The translations under genes were made by a program, and so were the position numbers. Below are positions 54,264-61,509 of a stretch of 64,000 nt of DNA, in pieces. The stretch is from Paragemmobacter ruber (GTDB lineage: Bacteria > Pseudomonadota > Alphaproteobacteria > Rhodobacterales > Rhodobacteraceae): assembly GCF_009908315.1 (NCBI RefSeq), contig NZ_JAAATW010000002.1:372001-436000 (forward strand), written 5' to 3'. The notes under the pieces were generated by a model that was not told the origin of the DNA, did no database searches, and saw nothing but the letters and a program-made list of their open reading frames with translations. Every line of letters starts with the position of its first letter. Within the stretch, counting starts at the first letter, position 1.

Positions 54264-55070
54264 GGCGGTAGGCTAGCGCGGGGCGGGCGGGGGGCGCAAC
54301 GGGAAAGGCGGGGGGGTGTGCAAACGGGGGTCTTGGCGACGGGGGGCTGCGGGATGGAGGGCGTGAGGGGCAGGCTGGCAGGGCAGAGGGTGGGGTGGGA
54401 CGGTGGTGGGGGAAGAGGGGGAAGAGCGACCGCGATAAGCGCGGGATGGGACGGTGGGGGGGCTGGACGGGAGGGGTGGCAGGGATGGGAGAGGAGGGGG
54501 ATGGCGGGGAATTGGGGACGGGGCGGGTAGGGAGGAAGGTGGGCCGGGACGGCAGGATGGCTTGCCGTGGGAAGGGCGACAGGGGTGAGGGCGGTTTGGG
54601 CCGGTGGTGTGGCTTGGGACGGAAGGGGTGGTGGGGACGCGGGTGGGTTGGGACGGGGCGGGGTGGCCTGGAAGGTTGGCAGGGATGCAAGGGTGCGGGA
54701 CAGGGTGAGACGGTGGTACGGGGAGGAGGGCGTGGATTGGGGCTGGGGTGCGGATTTGGATTGGGGGATGCGGGTGGGTTGGCGCTGAACCGGGCGTGAA
54801 GGGGTGTGGGCTGGTTCGCGCTGCGGGACAGCGTGAGACGGTTGGGGGGCAGATTGAGGTTGTGGTGCGGATTGGGATTGGGGGATGCGGGCGGATGGGC
54901 GCTGAACAGGGCGTGAAGGGGCGGGGTGGGGGCTGGTTCGCGGCGCGGGCTTTGCTAGATTGTGCGAAAAGGTGCAGGTCCACAGCGCCGCGCGACGGGT
55001 GAGCGGGCCTTGTCACGGCCGGATGCGGGCCGGCAACGGGCAGGACGGCAGAAGGCGAGATTGGCGGGCG
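54264..55070. repeat. 807-bp G-rich degenerate repeat region upstream of the M48 gene
   Basis: The plus strand is extremely G-rich, with recurring GGGACGG and GGGTGGG units and runs of G that could form quadruplexes. From 54693 to 54945 two tandem copies of a unit of about 128 bp are visible. Each runs tgcgggacag-gtgagacgg, then gattgggggatgcggg, then gcgctgaac-gggcgtgaagggg, then ctggttcgc. No gene with credible composition is found on either strand. The M48 promoter must lie near its 3' end. Confidence 0.75.
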
Positions 55071-55823
55071 ATGCGGGCAGTGGTTCTGGCAATGATGGCG
55101 GTGGGCGCGCTGGCGGCTTGTGTGCCGACCTATCCGGCGGGCTATCCCGGCGGCTATCCCGCGCCCCTGCCGGGGCCGGAGGTGCCTGACGCCGTTGCGT
55201 CCGTGCCATCGGCGCCCTTGTCGCCGCGGCAGGCGGCGGACAATTTCATCCGGGTCGTGCGGCAGGTGGAGCCGATGACCGAAGAGATCTGCCGGGCGCG
55301 GACACGCGGGGTGAATTGCGATTTCCGCATCGTGATCGACGACCGGCCGGGTGTGGGGCCGAACGCGTTCCAGACGCTGGACGAGACGGGGCGGCCGGTC
55401 CTTGGCTTCACGCTGGCGCTGATTGCGGATGCGCGCAATGCCGATGAGATCGCCTTCGTGCTTGGCCATGAGGCGGCGCATCACATCCTTGGGCATATCC
55501 CGCAGCAGCAGCAGACCGCGATGGCCGGGGCGATGATGGCGGGCATCCTTGCGCAGGCCACGGGGGCGGGGGCTGAAGCGGTGCAGGCGGCGCAGCAGAT
55601 GGGCGCGACGGTGGGCGCGCGGCGCTATTCGCGGGCCTTTGAACTGGAGGCCGATGCGCTGGGCACGGAGATCGCGCTCTATGCGGGCTTTGACCCGGTG
55701 CTAGGGGCGGGCTTCTTTGACCGGCTGCCCGATCCGGGGGACCAGTTTCTGGGGAGCCATCCGCCCAATGCCCAGCGCAAGGCGCAGGTGCGGGCCGTGG
55801 TGGCGCAGTTGCGCGGGTTCTGA
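55071..55823 (+). CDS. M48 family metallopeptidase lipoprotein
   Basis: A 250-residue lipoprotein: signal MRAVVLAMMAVGALAAC with a lipobox Cys at residue 17, then a Pro/Gly-rich linker. A compact M48 peptidase domain follows, with the zinc site HEAAHHILGH (about 145-154) and the third ligand Glu in FELEADALG. The C-terminal segment FDRLPDPGDQFLGSHPPNAQRKAQV is the usual M48 SHP-P tail. It probably processes or degrades outer-membrane or periplasmic proteins like other short M48 lipoproteins. Its 3' end is the founder of the tandem array that follows. Confidence 0.92.
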   Translation: MRAVVLAMMAVGALAACVPTYPAGYPGGYPAPLPGPEVPDAVASVPSAPLSPRQAADNFIRVVRQVEPMTEEICRARTRGVNCDFRIVIDDRPGVGPNAFQTLDETGRPVLGFTLALIADARNADEIAFVLGHEAAHHILGHIPQQQQTAMAGAMMAGILAQATGAGAEAVQAAQQMGATVGARRYSRAFELEADALGTEIALYAGFDPVLGAGFFDRLPDPGDQFLGSHPPNAQRKAQVRAVVAQLRGF

Positions 55824-56968
55824 TCGGGGCGGGGTGCAGGCCTGCGCACATGGGTCGAAGCGCTCGGGGCGGGGATCGGGCTTTGCGCGGGGAATGCCCC
55901 GGTGCTGGGGGCGGGCTTCTTTGACCGGCTGCCCGATCCGGGGGACCAGTTCCTGGGGAGCCATCCGCCCAATGCCCAGCGCAAGGCGCAGGTGCGGGCT
56001 GTAGTGGCGCAGTTGTGCGGGTTCTGATCGGGGCGGGGTGCAGGCCTGCGCGCATGGGTCAAAGCGCCGGGGGAGGAGATCGCGCTCTGCGCGGGCTTTG
56101 GCATGGTGCTGCGGACGGGTTCTTTGATTGGCTGAGCGATCCGGGGGACAAGTTTCTGGGGTGTCACCCGTTCAACGCCCGGCGCAAGGCGCGAGGGCGG
56201 GCTGTGATGGCGCCGTTGCGCGGGTTCTGAGAGGGGCGGGTGCGTCTTTCTGTATGGCGCCCTGTGCGCTGCGTGGGTGCGGGCTTTATGGCCATGGGCT
56301 GGTGTGCCGAGGACGAAGATCGCCTTATCTGAGGGCTTTGACCCGGTGCTGGGGGCGGGCTTCTTTGACCGGCTGCCCGATCTGGGGGACCAGTTTCTGG
56401 GGAGCCATCCGCCCAACGCCCAGCGCAAGGCGCAGGTGCGGGCCGTGGTGGCGCAGTTGCGCGGGTTCTGATCGGGGCGGAGTGTGCCTGCGCGCATGGG
56501 TCGAAGCGCTTGCGGCGGGGATCGAGCTTTGCACGGGGAATGACCCCGTACTCCGGGCGGGTTCTTTGATCGGCTGAGCGATCCGGGGGGTCCGTTTCTG
56601 GGGAGCCATCCGCCCCATGCCCAGCGCAGCGTGAAAGCGTGGGCCGCGGTGGCGCCGTTGCGCGGGGTGTGGGCGGGGCGGGGTGGGCTTGCGAGGCATG
56701 GGGCGGTGCGCTGGGGGAGGAGATCGCGCTCTGCGTGGGGTTTGACCCGGTGCTGGGGGCGGGTTCTTTGGTCGGCTGACGGCTTCGGGGGACAATTTTC
56801 TGGGGTGTCACCCGTTCAACGCCCGGCGCGAGGCGCGAGGGCGGGCTGTGGTGGCAGCGTTGCGCGGAGTGTGAGCGGGGCGCTTGATCTGGGTCAAGGC
56901 GGGGGTGGGCGCCCGGGTGCAGGGTGGCCGGTGCGGGAGGCGGATCCTGTGGCTGGGAGCTTGCGGCG
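55824..56968 (+). repeat. Five degenerate tandem copies of the 3' end of the M48 gene
   Basis: Five units of about 200-240 bp follow the gene, ending near 56027, 56230, 56471, 56672 and 56874. Each resembles the gene's last 155 bp plus a 45-bp spacer (tcggggcggggtg-caggcctgcgc-atgggtc-aagcgc). Unit 3 (about 56336-56471) differs from the gene by only about three bases over 135; the others have drifted. Units 2 and 5 share the variant CHPFNARR instead of SHPPNAQR; units 1 and 4 share GGGATCG-GCTTTGC-CGGGGAATG. The array is thus a three-unit block of about 645 bp present twice (gene tail+1+2, then 3+4+5). No credible separate gene lies here. Confidence 0.88.
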
Positions 56969-57223
56969 ATGATCGGATATGGCGAGGCGCCGATGGCCTG
57001 GGGCCTGACGCGCGGGATGGGGCGGGTGTTGGGCGTCAGCCTGACGGATGCGGTGGTCGCGGGCTGGCTGCATCGGTCGGAGTTGGCTGTGCTGGTGGAG
57101 CGCTGTCAGGCCTGCGGGCAGGCGGAGCGCTGTGCGGGCTGGCTGGGGCGCACGGCGCAGGCGGAGGCCTTGCCGGAGTTCTGCCCGAACAAGGCGGGGA
57201 TCGAGGCCTTGGTGCCGCGGTGA
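56969..57223 (+). CDS. DUF6455 family small protein
   Basis: An 84-residue cysteine-bearing protein: LVERCQACGQAERCAGWL (CxxC and Cys) and a late PEFCPNKAGIEAL. This is the DUF6455 pattern common in Rhodobacteraceae; the four cysteines suggest a metal or Fe-S site. Function unknown. It begins about 95 bases after the end of the repeat array. Confidence 0.8.
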   Translation: MIGYGEAPMAWGLTRGMGRVLGVSLTDAVVAGWLHRSELAVLVERCQACGQAERCAGWLGRTAQAEALPEFCPNKAGIEALVPR

Positions 57224-57347
57224 GGTTGTGCGCCGATCTTGGTGAGTTGTTTTAGGGGGAGTTGTTTGGGGGCGCTGTTTGTGGGGCGCCGGGTGAGCAG
57301 CGGGGCCGGGCTTGAGGGGGCCGCGGCGCTGTGGCACGGTCCATCGG

Positions 57348-57710
57348 ATGGAAAAGCTGGGTGAGATCCTGCGTGACCGGGGGTCGCGCTATGCCGTGTC
57401 GGGCGGGCCGGTCGCCGGCCGGGCCGGGGTGGCGGTGGCCTTGGCCGAATTGCGACGCGACAAGAAATATGCCAAGGCCACGCACAACTCCTGGGCCTGT
57501 GTCCTGAGCGAGGGCGGGCCGCAGAAGGGCGATGATGGCGAGGCGGGTGCCGGTGCGGTGATCCTGCGCATGCTGGAGCGGGCGGAGTTGCGCGATCATC
57601 TTGTCGTGGTCACGCGCTGGTATGGCGGGGTGCCGCTTGGCGGGGACCGTTTCGCGCATGTGGTGACCTGTGTGCGGGCCTATCTCGACGCCTTGGGTCG
57701 GGCGGGGTAA
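57348..57710 (+). CDS. YigZ/IMPACT family protein
   Basis: A 120-residue N-terminal UPF0029/IMPACT domain: KYAKATHNSWACVL, GDDGEAGAGAVILRMLE and LVVVTRWYGGVPLGGDRFAHV. The usual C-terminal domain is absent, giving a short form. The family is linked to translation control; no activity is established. dgkA starts 39 bases later. Confidence 0.88.
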   Translation: MEKLGEILRDRGSRYAVSGGPVAGRAGVAVALAELRRDKKYAKATHNSWACVLSEGGPQKGDDGEAGAGAVILRMLERAELRDHLVVVTRWYGGVPLGGDRFAHVVTCVRAYLDALGRAG

Positions 57711-57748
57711 GGCTTGCCGCGACGGCAAGGGTGCGGAGGAGTGGCGCG

Positions 57749-58111
57749 ATGTTCGGCTGGCTGCGGGCAGAGATCCGCCGGATCGGCAATACGACGGTCT
57801 GGAGCTGGCAGGGCTGGGCCTCGGCCTGGGCGCGGGAGAAATCGCTGCGGCAATGGACGCTGGTGAATGTGATTTCGGCTGTGCTGGCCTTCGCCCTCGA
57901 TCTGACGGCGGGGGAGCGGGCGCTGATCCTAGCGCTGGGGCTGCTTTTGCTGGCGGCGGAACTGGCGAATACGGCGATCGAAGAGGTGGTGGACTACATC
58001 TCGGAACAGGTCGATCCGCGGGCGAAGCGGGCCAAGGATGCGGGATCGGCGGTGGTGGCGGTGACGGCGCTGGCGGGCGGGGTTGCGTGGGTGGTGATCC
58101 TGATCGGGTGA
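57749..58111 (+). CDS. dgkA: Diacylglycerol kinase (prokaryotic)
   Basis: A 120-residue inner-membrane enzyme phosphorylating diacylglycerol for lipid recycling. It has an amphipathic N-terminus (GWASAWAREKSLRQW), three TM helices (about 40-55, 58-75, 97-117) and the catalytic AELANTAIEEVVDYIS with DPRAKRAKDAGSAVV. Full length; GGAGG-type Shine-Dalgarno. Confidence 0.95.
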   Translation: MFGWLRAEIRRIGNTTVWSWQGWASAWAREKSLRQWTLVNVISAVLAFALDLTAGERALILALGLLLLAAELANTAIEEVVDYISEQVDPRAKRAKDAGSAVVAVTALAGGVAWVVILIG

Positions 58112-58115
58112 GGGA

Positions 58116-58164
58116 CAAATTCCTTGAAGGAAGGAATTTGCAAAAGTTTTTCTGAAAACTTTTG
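58116..58164. terminator. Twin-hairpin bidirectional terminator 3
   Basis: Hairpin 58116-58140 (CAAATTCCTT-GAAGG-AAGGAATTTG) directly abuts hairpin 58141-58164 (CAAAAGTTTT-TCTG-AAAACTTTTG); junction TTTGCAAA. It begins four bases after the dgkA stop. Read from the minus strand it lies 45 bases beyond box copy i and so also ends the DCC-protein transcript. Confidence 0.85.
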
Positions 58165-58209
58165 GGCGCGCGGAATGGGGCCGGGGTGCGGGGTGGTGGC
58201 CTTGCTTTT

Positions 58210-58231
58210 GGGTATTTGGGCCAAGGTGAAG
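58210..58231 (-). terminator. Box of 3' element i (after the DCC protein)
   Basis: Minus-strand box CTTCACCTTGG-CCC-AAATACCC, 56 bases after the DCC-protein stop. Its sequence is identical to copy a. The hairpin expected downstream is supplied by the twin hairpin at 58164-58116. Confidence 0.75.
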
Positions 58232-58287
58232 GGGCGGGCCAGACCATGCGCGGGGGGGCCTGTGGTGGTGCCTGAGGGGGGCGCGGG

Positions 58288-58665
58288 TCAGGGCGCGGGT
58301 CGGGCCCGGTTCGATTGGCGCCGCAGGTGGGCGCGGTAGAGCAGGGGCGCGGCGATGCGGTCATAGACGAAGGTCAGCGCGGGGCGGATGAGGGGTAGGC
58401 CCGTCAGGCGGGCGAGCCAGCGCCAGCGGGGCAGACCGGCCCAGATGGCGCGGAAGGCGGCCAGACCGGAGAGGAGTTCGCCATCCTTGAGCACGTGCAG
58501 GCGGCGCGCGGCCTGATCGGGCGTGAGGCCGTAGGCGGCGGCCTGATCCAGTCTGTCAAAGCGCAGGGGCAGGGCGTCGCGGGTGGCGGTCTTGCGGTAA
58601 TGGTCGATCTCGAACCGGCAGACCGGGCAGGTGTCGTTGTAGAGGATGCGTGTCTCTTCGGCCAT
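58288..58665 (-). CDS. DCC (DUF393) thiol-disulfide family protein
   Basis: A 125-residue thioredoxin-like protein. It begins ILYNDTCPVCRFEIDHYRK, the DxxCxxC signature of the DCC/YuxK family, followed by LHVLKDGELLSGLAAFRAIW and a hydrophobic LTGLPLIRPALTFVYDRIA. Probably a redox or lipid-related function; the substrate is unknown. It lies 76 bases upstream of rimO's 3' end on the same strand. Confidence 0.9.
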   Translation of the reverse strand: MAEETRILYNDTCPVCRFEIDHYRKTATRDALPLRFDRLDQAAAYGLTPDQAARRLHVLKDGELLSGLAAFRAIWAGLPRWRWLARLTGLPLIRPALTFVYDRIAAPLLYRAHLRRQSNRARPAP

Positions 58666-58741
58666 GTCGCGGGATATAGCGCGGCGGCGGCCGCCTTGCA
58701 GGGGCGCGACGGGATGCCGCCCCCCCTAATCCTGCGCGCGA

Positions 58742-60124
58742 TCAGGGCAGGAGGCGACCCCAGAGGTCGTAGTCGCCCGCTTCCTCCACCTCCACCTGCA
58801 CGATGTCACCGGGGGAGAGCGTTTCGAACCCTTCGTCGATGAAGAGGTTGCCGTCGATTTCGGGCGCATCGGCCATGGTGCGGCAGGTGGCGCCCTGATC
58901 ATCCACCTCATCCACGATCACGGGCAGCACTTTTCCAACCTTCGCGGCCAGTTTCGCCGCGGAAATGGCTTGTGCTTTTGCCATGAAGCGATCCCAGCGG
59001 TCCTGCTTCACCTCTTCCGCCACGTGGTCGGGCAGGGCGTTGGAGCGTGCGCCGGGGACGTTTTCGTATTTGAAGCAACCGACGCGGTCGAGCTGTGCCT
59101 CATCCAGCCAGTCGAGAAGGGTCTGGAATTCCGCCTCGGTCTCGCCGGGGTAGCCCACGATAAAGGTGGAGCGGAGGGTGATGTCGGGGCATTGGCTGCG
59201 CCAGGCGGCGATTTCGTCCAGCGTGCGTGCGGCGGCGGCGGGCCGGGCCATGCGTTTGAGCACATCCGGGTGGGCGTGCTGGAAGGGGATGTCGAGATAG
59301 GGAAGGATCAGGCCCTCGGCCATGAGCGGGATGAGGTCGCGCACATGGGGATAGGGGTAGACGTAATGCAGGCGCACCCAGGCGCCAAGCTGGCCCATCT
59401 CGCGCGCGAGGTCGGTGATATGGGCGCGAACGCTGCGGTCCTGCCAGGGGCTGGTGTCGTGCTTGCGGTCCACCCCGTAGGCAGAGGTGTCCTGGCTGAT
59501 GACGAGGAGTTCCTTCACCCCGGCTGCCACCAACTTTTCCGCCTCGCGCAGGATGGCATGGGCGGGGCGGCTGACCAGACGCCCGCGCATGTCGGGGATG
59601 ATGCAGAACTTGCATTTGTGGTTACAGCCTTCGGAGATCTTCAGATAGCTGTAATGGCGCGGCGTCAGGCTGACGCCGGTGGCGGGCAGAAGGTCGATGA
59701 ACGGGTCGGGCTGGGGCGGCACGGCGCCGTGGACAGCGTCCAGCACCTGTTCGTATTGATGCGGCCCGGTCACGGCCAGCACCTTGGGATGGGCGCCGGT
59801 GATGAAGTCGGGCTCGGCCCCCAGACAGCCGGTCACGATGACGCGCCCGTTCTCCTTGAGCGCCTCGCCGATGGCATCGAGGCTTTCGGCGCGGGCGCTG
59901 TCGAGAAAGCCGCAGGTGTTGACGATGACCGCATCCGCCCCCGCATAATCGGGCGAGATGGCATAACCCTCGGCCCGCAGGCGGGTGAGGATGCGTTCGC
60001 TGTCTACCAGCGCCTTGGGGCAGCCGAGCGAGACCATGCCGATGGTGGGCTGGCCTGCCCGGCGTTCATCGGGGACGCTGGCACGGGCAAGATCGGGGCG
60101 CAGGTTGGGCGGGTTCTGGGTCAT
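58742..60124 (-). CDS. rimO: Ribosomal protein S12 methylthiotransferase
   Basis: A 460-residue radical-SAM enzyme modifying Asp of ribosomal protein S12. N-terminal UPF0004 domain with [12 protein letters not shown] and NTCGFLDSA cysteines, radical-SAM CNHKCKFC at about 170, [15 protein letters not shown], and a C-terminal TRAM domain. Start chosen at [12 protein letters not shown]; the preceding reading is non-coding in character. Confidence 0.97.
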   Translation of the reverse strand: MTQNPPNLRPDLARASVPDERRAGQPTIGMVSLGCPKALVDSERILTRLRAEGYAISPDYAGADAVIVNTCGFLDSARAESLDAIGEALKENGRVIVTGCLGAEPDFITGAHPKVLAVTGPHQYEQVLDAVHGAVPPQPDPFIDLLPATGVSLTPRHYSYLKISEGCNHKCKFCIIPDMRGRLVSRPAHAILREAEKLVAAGVKELLVISQDTSAYGVDRKHDTSPWQDRSVRAHITDLAREMGQLGAWVRLHYVYPYPHVRDLIPLMAEGLILPYLDIPFQHAHPDVLKRMARPAAAARTLDEIAAWRSQCPDITLRSTFIVGYPGETEAEFQTLLDWLDEAQLDRVGCFKYENVPGARSNALPDHVAEEVKQDRWDRFMAKAQAISAAKLAAKVGKVLPVIVDEVDDQGATCRTMADAPEIDGNLFIDEGFETLSPGDIVQVEVEEAGDYDLWGRLLP

Positions 60125-60199
60125 GGCATCTGTCCTTGAAGGCGGCGTCATAGCGCAAAGGAGGGGCGCCGGGAAGGGTGGTGCCTGCCTGTCCTGCCG

Positions 60200-60250
60200 C
60201 TTCATCTTGGGAAAAATACCCTCGGGGGGTGCGGGGGGCGAAGCGCCCCC
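60200..60250 (+). repeat. Box-hairpin element j (orphan, in a divergent gap)
   Basis: The box CTTCATCTTGG-GAA-AAATACCC (60200-60221), then GGGGGGTGCG and hairpin GGGGGCG-AAG-CGCCCCC (60234-60250). It lies between divergent rimO and the dehydrogenase and follows no plus-strand gene. The rest of the 60125-60387 gap has no other recognisable feature. Confidence 0.7.
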
Positions 60251-60387
60251 GCCGCGGCGCCGGAGCGCGCAGGCGCGCAGGCGCAACAAAAAGGCTTGCG
60301 GCGCAGCCGCGCGATTGGATCACCGTTGGCGGCTTGCCCTGACGTCGGGGGCGGCTTAGCGTCCGGCGGCCAGAGGAGGCCCGATCC

Positions 60388-61416
60388 ATGACCGACACCC
60401 GCCCGCTGATCCTGTCCTGCCCCTTGCCGCGCACGTTGCCCTTGATCTTTGCGCCGGATCGGCTGGCGGAATTGCGCGCGCGCTACCGCATCGTCGAGAC
60501 GACGGATGAGGCCCTGCCCGGCCTGCCCGATGCTGTGCTGGCCGAGGCGCGCTATATCATCGGGCAGCCGCCGCTGGATGCGGGCACGCTGGCGCGGCTG
60601 GCGGGGTTGCGCTGCATCTTCAACGTGGAATCCAATCTTCTCAACAACATGCCTTATGATGCGGTCTTCGCGCGCGGCATCCATGTGGTGACGACAGGCG
60701 CAGTCTTTGCCCAGCCGGTGGCCGAGATCGGGCTGGGCTTTGCCCTATCGCTCTTGCGCAACATCCATGGGGCGGATGCGGATTTCCGGGCGGGGCGGGA
60801 ATTGTGGGGGGGTGAGGGCAATGCAGAGGCGCGGCTTCTGACCGGAGCAGAGGTGGGGATCCTGGGCTTTGGCGATCTGGGGCGGGCCTGCGCGCGGGTG
60901 CTTTCCGGCTTCCAGCCGCGGCTGCGGGTGTTCGATCCATGGCTGCCGCCGTCGCGCATCCGCGAGGCCGGGGCGGAGCCGGCCGATCTGGAGGTGGTGC
61001 TGGCGCAATCGGATGTGGTCTTCTGCACCGCTGCCGTGACGTCGGAGAACCGGGGGTTTCTGGGCGCGGCGGCCTTTGCGTCGATGCGGCGGGGGGCGAT
61101 CTTCCTGCTTTTGTCGCGCGCCGATGTGGTGGATTTCGCCGCGCTGATGGGCGCGGTGCGGGAAGGCCATATCCTTGCCGCCTCTGACGTGTTCCCCGAG
61201 GAGCCTCTGCCCGCCGATCATCCGGTGCGGTCGATCCCAGGTTTCCTTCTGTCGGCGCATCGAGCGGGGGCCCTGGATGTGGCGTTCAAGCGGATGGGCG
61301 AGATGGTGCTGGAGGATCTGGCGCTGCTGGATCGGGGCCTGCCGCCCATGGTCTGCAAGCGGGCCGAGCGCGAGACGGTGGCGCGGTTCCGATCGAAGCC
61401 GGTGGCGGTGAACTGA
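60388..61416 (+). CDS. D-isomer-specific 2-hydroxyacid dehydrogenase
   Basis: A 342-residue NAD(P)-dependent dehydrogenase. NAD-binding GILGFGDLGRACARVL (about 152-167), catalytic Arg in LLLSRADVVDF, Glu in SDVFPEEPLP and His in LLSAHRAGALDVA. The substrate-binding N-terminal domain is divergent, so the 2-hydroxyacid is not predictable. Confidence 0.9.
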   Translation: MTDTRPLILSCPLPRTLPLIFAPDRLAELRARYRIVETTDEALPGLPDAVLAEARYIIGQPPLDAGTLARLAGLRCIFNVESNLLNNMPYDAVFARGIHVVTTGAVFAQPVAEIGLGFALSLLRNIHGADADFRAGRELWGGEGNAEARLLTGAEVGILGFGDLGRACARVLSGFQPRLRVFDPWLPPSRIREAGAEPADLEVVLAQSDVVFCTAAVTSENRGFLGAAAFASMRRGAIFLLLSRADVVDFAALMGAVREGHILAASDVFPEEPLPADHPVRSIPGFLLSAHRAGALDVAFKRMGEMVLEDLALLDRGLPPMVCKRAERETVARFRSKPVAVN

Positions 61417-61509
61417 TCCGCCGATGGGCGGGGCGGTTCGGGTGGCGGCGCTTGCGGGCCGGGGCGGGGCGGGCGTAACCTGCGGGAAAGGCTGGTTTCG
61501 GGGGGTGCG

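Noticed and set aside
54273-55496. 407-codon Pro-rich minus-strand frame over the G-rich region
   Set aside because: Pro/His/Ser composition arises from the complement of G-runs; there is no start signal, and part of it lies opposite the M48 peptidase gene.
56277-56471. Short plus-strand ORF matching the M48 C-terminus
   Set aside because: It is unit 3 of the tandem array with a chance upstream extension and no peptidase core or ribosome site.
55824-56874. CRISPR-like array
   Set aside because: Repeats are about 200 bp, degenerate, and derived from a coding 3' end; there are no short conserved repeats with unique spacers and no cas genes.
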